Assembly (NCBI GenBank): GCA_017403345.1
Contig: JAFQOH010000040.1
Location: 1 to 23,718, forward strand
Direction: 5' to 3'
Source of the DNA: RGIG3701 sp017403345
GTDB lineage: Bacteria; Planctomycetota; Planctomycetia; Pirellulales; Thermoguttaceae
DNA length: 23,718 nt
Shown here: in pieces, positions 14,433 through 22,800 of the stretch
How positions within the stretch are numbered: position 1 is the stretch's first letter
Layout: each line of letters begins with the position of its first letter
Translations under genes and position numbers: made by a program
Notes under the pieces: generated by a model
What the model saw: the letters and a program-made list of their open reading frames with translations, nothing else
Database searches by the model: none
Told to the model about the DNA's origin: nothing

Positions 14433-14463
14433 GGGAATACGGTTTAAATCGTCTAACATTCCC
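14433..14463 (-). promoter_or_regulatory. Nested palindrome in the sulfate operon leader
   Basis: GGGAAT (14433-14438) and ATTCCC (14458-14463) flank the near-palindrome ACGGTTTAAATCGT (14439-14452). It starts right after the predicted transcription start (about 14470), between promoter and ribosome site. The position suits a repressor operator or an RNA hairpin sensing sulfur supply. No known sulfur riboswitch consensus is recognised. Confidence 0.4.
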
Positions 14464-14476
14464 TAAATCTTCATCC

Positions 14477-14504
14477 ATTTTAACACAAAATATAATTTGC
14501 GCAA
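14477..14504 (-). promoter_or_regulatory. Promoter of the sulfate importer operon
   Basis: TTGCGC (14499-14504), a 16-bp spacer and TAAAAT (14477-14482) on the minus strand. Predicted leader about 73 nt. The plus-strand gene at 14651 is divergent from it. Confidence 0.65.
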
Positions 14505-14650
14505 CCCCCGCCGACGAATATCTTTCCGATCTTTCCCAACCCACACAAGACTATTTTTTGCGATTCCATTTCTGCACAGTCTATCCGTATACCGAAAACA
14601 GATAAAATCAATATACGTTTTTCAATTTCCAATAATTTGGGAGAATTGTC

Positions 14651-15307
14651 ATGAGTTATAGGGGAACTGCAAACATAAAATTCAAACGGATCCATATCTG
14701 TCAGCATTGCGGCTCGCTGATCGAGTATGAAATCTCGAAAACTGCCACTTCCTCAGATTTCACAGAGGAATGGACCCGTCAGAAACTTGCCAAAGCGATC
14801 GAAAAAAAGTTAGACACTGCTTTACGGAGCGTTCCGTGCAAGAAATGCAAAATGTACCAGAATGTGATGATCTACCAACATGCGAAGTGGGGAGAGCTTA
14901 TCCTCATTCCCATCTTCCTGATCGGAATAATATTCCCCTGCTGGAACACTGACTTCCAATGGATCCAGACGATCGTGACTCTGTATGCGGTCGGAGCGAT
15001 CATCCTGCTCGAAATGTTCCTCCGCTACCACTACTTCATTCGCCCGAAGTTCCCCTATGACGCCAAGACGATCCGCACGCAAGAGGAACTTTCTGACGAA
15101 GCCGCCACAAGCTATCTGGAGACCCGCAGCTGGTACCGTTCCCTCTGGCGGATCCTTTGGCTGGCTCCGATCATCGTGCTCCCGATCGCAGGCCCGCTCG
15201 TGATTCTCGTTATGCGCCTGATTTTATCCATTCAGCTACACACGGCCCCTGAAAAAATCAAATCTTCCGGTCTCCCTATGGGAAATCAGGATCTTCGCAT
15301 TCACTAG
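14651..15307 (+). CDS. Zinc-ribbon membrane protein of unknown function
   Basis: A 218-aa protein. Two CxxC pairs, ICQHCG (Cys17, Cys20) and CKKC (Cys63, Cys66), make a likely zinc ribbon on the cytoplasmic N-terminal side. Transmembrane segments follow at about 81-97, 103-124 and 164-190, the last long enough for two passes. The loop between them is charged. GGGAG (14639-14643) is 7 bp before the ATG. The gene ends 42 bp before the ankyrin gene on the same strand, without a terminator, so the two probably form an operon. No known family is recognised. The ribbon might bind a partner or sense redox or zinc, but that is only inference. Confidence 0.7.
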   Translation: MSYRGTANIKFKRIHICQHCGSLIEYEISKTATSSDFTEEWTRQKLAKAIEKKLDTALRSVPCKKCKMYQNVMIYQHAKWGELILIPIFLIGIIFPCWNTDFQWIQTIVTLYAVGAIILLEMFLRYHYFIRPKFPYDAKTIRTQEELSDEAATSYLETRSWYRSLWRILWLAPIIVLPIAGPLVILVMRLILSIQLHTAPEKIKSSGLPMGNQDLRIH

Positions 15308-15349
15308 ACCTTAATTCCAAACTACATGATCATTTGAAAGGAAAAACCT

Positions 15350-18175
15350 ATGAAATCCCATTTTTACTATATTGGATGCCTTGCCAGGATCTGTGCGAAT
15401 TCGCCGTCGGCCAAAAATAACTTTGATATTTCCCAAGTATCTCCGAAATCCAACACTCCGAAACCGCAGCAGTATCAGGATGCGCTGAACTATTTCGGCA
15501 CGCTGAAAGACGCGCTGTCCGAAGAGGAAAGAAAACAGTTTGACGACGTTTACACACATGCCCTGATCCTTTCCATTCAGTTTCCCATGGAAAATTTCGT
15601 TGAGAATTTCCCGAAACTGACGCGGAGCTATTACCTGACAGAATTCAACAAAGGGTTCAAACCGGTACGGAAACCCTCTTTTTTGCTTTCCTCCGTGCTC
15701 GTTCTTATTCTGACAGTACTGGCGATTTGGGGAACGAACGCCCTTACGCACGATCTCACGGATCCATTCCGCAGTTTGATCGAAGCCGACCACACGATGA
15801 TAGCTCACGGAGTTTACTGGCTGTCGCTGGATAAAGAAACGTGCATGGAGATCGCCTTGGAGTCCGATGATTTTAACGATCCTTGGCTTCTGAATTCGAT
15901 GCTCCTGTGTTCCTCAAAACCAAAGAAGGATATTTTGCTGGAAAAACTCAATTCCGCAAAATTCCTCTCCATGGTCAGCAAATATCGCAAAGATTTTGAT
16001 CTCGCCTGCGTGGATGAAGCTGGAAACACACTCCTGCATAAAGTCACGAACACGGAATGCGTTCCAATTCTGGCACAGTTCGCAGACATCAACCTCGCTA
16101 ACAATGAGGGAAAAACTCCCTTGGAAGTAAGGAACGAGGACCGCGGCCTGACTCTTGCACTCATTCAAAATGGTGCGAAACTGCATCGTTCCGTAGTGGA
16201 ACGTTGGGTAAACGACGAGGAGATCCTCACGGTAATGAAAGAGCATCGCGGGGAGTTTGACTTCGCTTATCAGGATGAAAACGGAAATACGCTGCTCCAT
16301 AAAGTCACGAACACGGAATGTGTTCCGATCCTGGCACAGCTTGTAGACATCAACCTCGCTAACAATGAGGGAAAAACTCCCTTGGAAGTAAGGAACGAGG
16401 ACCGCAGCATGACTCTTGCACTCATTCAAAATGGTGCGAAACTGCATCGTTCCGTAGTGGAACGTTGGGTAAGCGACGAGGAGATCCTCACGGTAATGAA
16501 AGAGCATCGCGGGGAGTTTGACTTCGCTTATCAGGATGAAAACGGAAATACACTGCTCCATAAAGCTACGAAAAAAGCTATTGTCGCAACATTGCTTGAG
16601 CTGGGGATCGATCCAATGCTTCAAAATAACGAGGAACTGACAGCATTGGAAGTTCAGCTGGAAAACGCTCCTGCGACAATTGAAAATTACAACAAATTTG
16701 AAGAAAAAAGAGCGATAAAAACTGCGGAATTGCAGAAACGTATGGAGGATCTGCAAAAACGCATTGATGAGTATAACCGCCAAGTCACCCAAGCCAATGG
16801 AAGCAACTTCGGAGGACTCCGAAATTTGGGAATCGAGCCCCCCATAGCTCTTACCCCCTTTAATTTCGAAACCGAAAGATCCGCCATCGAGCGGGAAGAG
16901 GCCGCGATCGAGGAAGATGCTAAACGTCTGAACGAGGAAGGTGCAGGATTGGTAGCCGAAATCGAGGAATATGCAGCGATCATCGACCTTTATGTTGATG
17001 CCGGCTGTGATGTCGCCTCGATCTTTCGAAAAGTGATCGCGGACCGTAAGGACAGCTTGATCGGTGTTTTCAGCATGAGCAAACTGGATCTGTCGGAACT
17101 CGACGGAGAAGGAAAGACTTTCCTGCAGACGCTTATTGAAAAAATGCAGGAAGAAGTCGCCGCCATGATGAGTGTGACGAATGCAAAACTTAGTGAAACA
17201 GCCTCCGAAGATGAGGCAGTAGAGATCCATCGTGAAGCTGTCCAAAAACGTACACAGATCGAGCAATACTATATCGTCGTTATTGCGAGACTCATTGAGA
17301 ATGGAAACGATCCGAACATGAAAAATTCGGAAGGATCCACGCTTCTCCATATTTCGACCGAGAACTATCTCCCGCTTGTGACCAACATATTGGTCCTAAT
17401 GAAGGCAGATGTCAACCTGCAGGATGTCGAAGGAAACACACCGCTTGCATATACGGCAAATAATACACTTTTCAGTGTGAATGAAAGAAAAACTATTTGG
17501 GACATCGAATCCATGCAGCTTCTTCTGGACAATGGCGCAGATCCGTGGATCGCGGATGAAAACGGCATTTTACCGCTCTTCAAAGCGTTCTCGGTCGGCG
17601 GTATGGAAACGTCCCAACTGCTGATGGAGCATATGAAAAAGACAAAGGATCTCGAGCTGAAAGAGTTGCAAGACCCGGATGGACGCAATGCCATGTTTTA
17701 CGCAGGATCTGCGGAGATCGTGAAATATCTTGCAGAACAGGGGTTCTCCGCCGACATTACCGATGCAGACGGCAATTCACCTGCTCAGAGGACTGCGGGA
17801 ATTCTGCTCATAAAACTGTTAATTATTCCTGACTATGAACGCGAAAAAGTACTTCGGGACACCAAAGCGCTGCTTGAAGCGTTCATTGAAGCGGGAGACA
17901 GTTCCGAAGATACCCGCAAGCTGGCGGAGGCCTGTACGGATCGCGAAACATTCCAGAATATGTACTCGTCCCTGTATGGCAGTGAGGAAACTGAAACGGA
18001 AGAAGAGGCTGAAGAAGAGGCTGAAGAAGAGGCTGAAGAAGAGGCTGAAGAAGAGGCTGAAGAAGAGGCTGAAGAAGAGGCTGAAGAAGAGGCTGAAGAA
18101 GAAGCTGAAGAAGAAGCTGAAGAAGAGGCTGAAGAAGAAGCGGAAACGGAAGCTGAAGAAACCGTAGAGGAATAA
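15350..18175 (+). CDS. Large membrane-anchored ankyrin-repeat protein with acidic tail
   Basis: 941 aa. N-terminal soluble region, then one transmembrane helix at about 110-129 preceded by KGFKPVRKP. By the positive-inside rule, the large C-terminal part should lie outside the cytoplasm. Ankyrin-like units read DEAGNTLLHKVTN, NNEGKTPLEV and ENGNTLLHKAT between about 220 and 435, then SEGSTLLHIS, VEGNTPLAYT, ENGILPLFKA, PDGRNAMFYA and ADGNSPAQRT between 660 and 815. Residues 222-308 and 309-395 are a near-identical 87-aa duplication. A coiled coil (about 445-480 and 507-545) separates the two ankyrin blocks. The C-terminus is 12 EEEA units. AAAGGA (15337-15342) gives the start. It probably shares a transcript with the zinc-ribbon gene and ends at the terminator at 18206. 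Function unknown; ankyrin arrays imply protein binding. Confidence 0.8.
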   Translation: MKSHFYYIGCLARICANSPSAKNNFDISQVSPKSNTPKPQQYQDALNYFGTLKDALSEEERKQFDDVYTHALILSIQFPMENFVENFPKLTRSYYLTEFNKGFKPVRKPSFLLSSVLVLILTVLAIWGTNALTHDLTDPFRSLIEADHTMIAHGVYWLSLDKETCMEIALESDDFNDPWLLNSMLLCSSKPKKDILLEKLNSAKFLSMVSKYRKDFDLACVDEAGNTLLHKVTNTECVPILAQFADINLANNEGKTPLEVRNEDRGLTLALIQNGAKLHRSVVERWVNDEEILTVMKEHRGEFDFAYQDENGNTLLHKVTNTECVPILAQLVDINLANNEGKTPLEVRNEDRSMTLALIQNGAKLHRSVVERWVSDEEILTVMKEHRGEFDFAYQDENGNTLLHKATKKAIVATLLELGIDPMLQNNEELTALEVQLENAPATIENYNKFEEKRAIKTAELQKRMEDLQKRIDEYNRQVTQANGSNFGGLRNLGIEPPIALTPFNFETERSAIEREEAAIEEDAKRLNEEGAGLVAEIEEYAAIIDLYVDAGCDVASIFRKVIADRKDSLIGVFSMSKLDLSELDGEGKTFLQTLIEKMQEEVAAMMSVTNAKLSETASEDEAVEIHREAVQKRTQIEQYYIVVIARLIENGNDPNMKNSEGSTLLHISTENYLPLVTNILVLMKADVNLQDVEGNTPLAYTANNTLFSVNERKTIWDIESMQLLLDNGADPWIADENGILPLFKAFSVGGMETSQLLMEHMKKTKDLELKELQDPDGRNAMFYAGSAEIVKYLAEQGFSADITDADGNSPAQRTAGILLIKLLIIPDYEREKVLRDTKALLEAFIEAGDSSEDTRKLAEACTDRETFQNMYSSLYGSEETETEEEAEEEAEEEAEEEAEEEAEEEAEEEAEEEAEEEAEEEAEEEAEEEAETEAEETVEE
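16041..16562 (+). repeat. 261-bp internal tandem duplication in the ankyrin gene
   Basis: Two consecutive 261-bp units start at 16041 and 16302, and a third, divergent unit starts at 16563. The stretch from about 16072 is almost identical to that from 16333, with only scattered changes such as GGCCTG/AGCATG and AACGAC/AGCGAC. The unit equals 87 codons, so the frame is kept. Confidence 0.85.
17996..18145 (+). repeat. 12-bp tandem repeat encoding EEEA
   Basis: Twelve units of GAAGAAGAGGCT-type sequence with only GAG/GAA and GCT/GCG variation, ending shortly before the stop. The alanine codons fall every 12 bp from 18008 to 18140. Copy-number change would lengthen the acidic tail without a frameshift. 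Confidence 0.9.
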
Positions 18176-18205
18176 TTTTTACGAAACGCTCATTTTTCAT
18201 TTCGG

Positions 18206-18240
18206 AAACACGGGAAGGTGAAAACTTTTCCGTGTTTTTC
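18206..18240 (+). terminator. Terminator of the zinc-ribbon/ankyrin operon
   Basis: AAACACGGGAA pairs with TTTTCCGTGTTT (about 11 bp including one G-U), loop GGTGAAAAC region, followed by TTTTTC. It lies 31 bp past the ankyrin stop. Confidence 0.85.
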
Positions 18241-18324
18241 TTTGCCCCCCCTGTTTGGGTTAGAGATCCTGCGTTTTTTTAAAATTTTATGGATTTCAGA
18301 CCATTTTCAGCACGGCGGGGGGAG

Positions 18325-18352
18325 TGGACGAAATCGTGAAACCCGATATACT
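18325..18352 (+). promoter_or_regulatory. Promoter of paaK
   Basis: TGGACG (18325-18330), a 16-bp spacer and TATACT (18347-18352). The predicted start, near 18359, leaves a leader of about 78 nt that contains the hairpin at 18364-18394. Confidence 0.5.
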
Positions 18353-18363
18353 GAAAATATCCA

Positions 18364-18394
18364 GCAGCCGGCGTTTTACGTTGGATCCGGCTGC
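18364..18394 (+). promoter_or_regulatory. Leader hairpin upstream of paaK
   Basis: GCAGCCGG (18364-18371) and CCGGCTGC (18387-18394) form a perfect 8-bp stem with a 15-nt loop. T-rich sequence follows (CCTTTTGTTTTTTC), as in a leaky terminator or attenuator. The stem is identical to that of the orphan RNA terminator at 4246-4273, although the loops differ. Confidence 0.5.
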
Positions 18395-18436
18395 GTTTCC
18401 CAAACCTTTTGTTTTTTCAGAAAATCAGGATTTCCC

Positions 18437-19765
<1,329 letters not shown>

Positions 19766-19790
19766 TCCCGCATCGGACGCCCAAACGCAC

Positions 19791-19842
19791 GAATGCACAC
19801 AAGATCCGCCATTTGGTCTGTCCTGTGTGCATTCTTTCTTTT
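19791..19842 (+). terminator. Terminator of paaK
   Basis: GAATGCACACA (19791-19801) pairs perfectly with TGTGTGCATTC (19824-19834) and is followed by TTTCTTTTAT. It faces the plus strand only. The convergent minus-strand giant gene ends 12 bp further on. Confidence 0.9.
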
Positions 19843-19853
19843 ATCCCAACACC

Positions 19854-22800
19854 TTATTTGGGTGATTTGAGATTTCGTTTATGGACCGCCAACAGCCAAT
19901 CGATCCTCTTCGCCAGGACCTCCACCCCAAGATGATGCAGGATCTCATGGCACCGATCTTTCGCCGTTTTTTTCTCACCAGGCTGCTGCTTGGTAAATTC
20001 CTCTTCTGTTGAACTCTCATCCAAAATCGTATCCAGAAGATAGTCTGCCAGCACATAAGGCACATGCAGTTTTTCAAGCATATCGTCCTTCTTTTCCCGC
20101 TGACGGATTTTTTCCTTCCAGTACCTATTCAGGAGGAGGATGGGAATAATACCAAAGATGATGATCCGCATCACGATCCACATGCCAAGTTGCGTTTCCT
20201 CTTTCTGTATTGCGTTAAAAAGGAAATTTTCCATCTTGTATGTGTAGATCATTGCACCCGCGATAAAAATCGCCAGAGGAACCAATGAAACCAAACCATT
20301 CCAGTACGGCAAAATCCATTTCCAAAGTCCATGAATAAGTCCAAATTCCGGAATATCCAGCTTCTGCGTGAGGTGGTCTTTGGAAAGTTTATACCCAAGC
20401 CGGCTTACCAAACGCTTGTCATGATAGTTTTTCTGCGTTTCAAGCCAAACCTTATCCAGCATCCGCACACGGTTTCTTATATCCCACGGTTCCGACTCAT
20501 TTCTTCTCAGTGTGACCTCCACACCGTTCAGAGCCGTTCGCAGCCAAGTCACCGCATCGATCTGCTGGGAACGAAAACTGCCGGAAACATGCCGCCCACT
20601 TCCCATGATATTCCAGTAAAACTGCACTCGCAGACATTCTGTCAGCGTACGCAAACGGTAGTAATGGATATGGGGATTCTTCCAACGATACATAACAATA
20701 CACCAAAGAGCAGCTATCATGCACAGACACAATAAGGCGAAGCACCATAGGAATAGGAATAGGAAAAGGATTATCCATTGTTCGTTTTTCTCGGCAGTAT
20801 TTAGCAAATTCACGCTTATTATAATGAGCCAGATCAATACACCTACCACCGACACTGCCACAAGGCAAGGCAACCGCCTCTCTATCATCCATTGGAATAG
20901 TTCTTTTAACCCTTTATATATTGTTTTTAGCAATTGCCCAATATACCTATAGAGCCCCCATAATCCCCCAACAATAGCACACAAGATGCCAAGCCACAGC
21001 ACGCAACTTATCACAAAGTGTACCGGCGGCCCAACAAGAGACGGACGAGGACCTGATTCATTCCAGGCACTGAAGGGATCCAAAATTTCAATAAACGATG
21101 CGTTGCTATGGGACTCTGCCGAATTTCTGGCGCCTTCCTGATTTTTATTTCCAGGTGCACCTCCGGAGGTTTCCTGATTTTTATTTCCAGGTGCACCTCC
21201 GGAGGTTTCCTGATTTTTATTTCCAGGTGCACCTCCGGAGGTTTCCTGATTTTCATGTCCAGCTACATCTCCGGAGCCTTCCTGATTTTCATGTCCAGCT
21301 GCATCTCCGGAGCCTTCCTGATTTTCATGTCCAGCTACATCTCCGGAGCCTTTTATTTTGTTAAATAACTCCGACCACGGTATCTTGCTATTAATTATAT
21401 CAGGGGCATTCGTAGCCCTGAAAAACCCCTCATGAGTAATAATAAGCAGACAACTGAAAACGATCACCGCGCACATACTCCAATAGAACCAATTAAGCAG
21501 TCCCTTCATTTTCTTGCTGAAATGGACCGCAAGTTCATCGATGACCTGCAAGTGAGTGAAGATCTGGCGATTCTTTTTTCTCGGATAGGGAATGTAGGGT
21601 TTGTTGTCCACTTCCATAGGAGAGTCACACATCGAATACATACTTTCGATATACTCTTCATAGGTCTCCTTCTTCAGAAAACCGGAATCTGGATTTAGCG
21701 GGAATTTCTTTTGAATAATATTATTTACCGCCCCAAGTGTATTGATGCACTCTTCCATGTCGCGCTGTGTGGCAGCATTGGACCACCAGCCCGGTTCGAC
21801 TTCCGGAAAACTCGAGAGCGCGAGCTGACGCTTTCCATTTTCATCTTCATAGGAAATCCGGGCATCATCAGGATAATAACGGGCTGGGAATCGGTCCGGC
21901 TGCTCATCGGAGAGCCATTTCCATGGTTTCCACCATGTCGTTTTGCGTTCATGCATCCGGTTAAGATGTTTCGTGACCGCTTCCCAATGGGTACGAATAT
22001 GCAGGATCGGACCGTTCGCCGGCTGGGTCAGCTCATCCATATCGGTTTGCTTCTCACCGCCCGCATATCCTTCCAGCTTGAAACGCACAGCCCATTCCAT
22101 GCTGTTTTGGTAGCTGTCGTGGTCCGCGCCGACCGAAGAACCATCCCAAAGCACGATCGCTAAATGCGAGTGCTTCATCGCAAATTCATTATAGGTATGC
22201 CATATATTCTTATCACCTTTCTTGATGTCATAGGGATAAACAAAAAGTCGGGGATGTATTTCGTTTATCTCCGTCTCCTCGACATCTTCGACAACCACAA
22301 AATCCCTGCTATCCTCGTCATCCTCGTAATCCTCCTCAGCCGCCTCAGCCGCCTCATTTTTATAATAGGCATACCTATCACTATACACATACAGTTTCGC
22401 TTCGGAATAATTACGCCACAGCCGATAGATGCGTTCCAGAAGCTCTGCCACTTTCAGTTCCCGGATCGCCATGTTAAACAGCTTATCGAGTTCTCGCTCC
22501 GGAAGGAGGTTTTCCAAAGCATGTTTGTTATCGGAGTTATACAATTCCGGAACAAATTGCGCCAAAATATCCTCTTCCTTTTTACGGTATTTCTCCTTCT
22601 GCCGCCTCGAAGAAGAAGGAGTATCTGAGCTGGCTATTACTTCTATGTATTCCCCCAGATTCGATGGTACGGATTCCACAAAGAACTTCTTCTCGACATA
22701 ATATTCCAATGTCTTGCTGTCTTTGGGAAATTTTTCGCCTTTTGGGAGGAGAAACTTCCTCATCTCGTCTTTTCGCTCTTGCCGCAAATTCCGTACTTCT

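Noticed and set aside
14398..14476. SAM or other known sulfur riboswitch before the sulfate operon
   Set aside because: The leader is only about 73 nt and shows a palindrome, not the conserved SAM-I/II/IV core that I would recognise.
15914..17350. Minus-strand frame of 478 codons over the ankyrin gene
   Set aside because: It repeats in step with the ankyrin duplication on the other strand and has no initiation signal; a shadow.
21135..21350. CRISPR-like 36-bp repeats
   Set aside because: The units are directly adjacent with no unique spacers and encode 12-residue peptide repeats.
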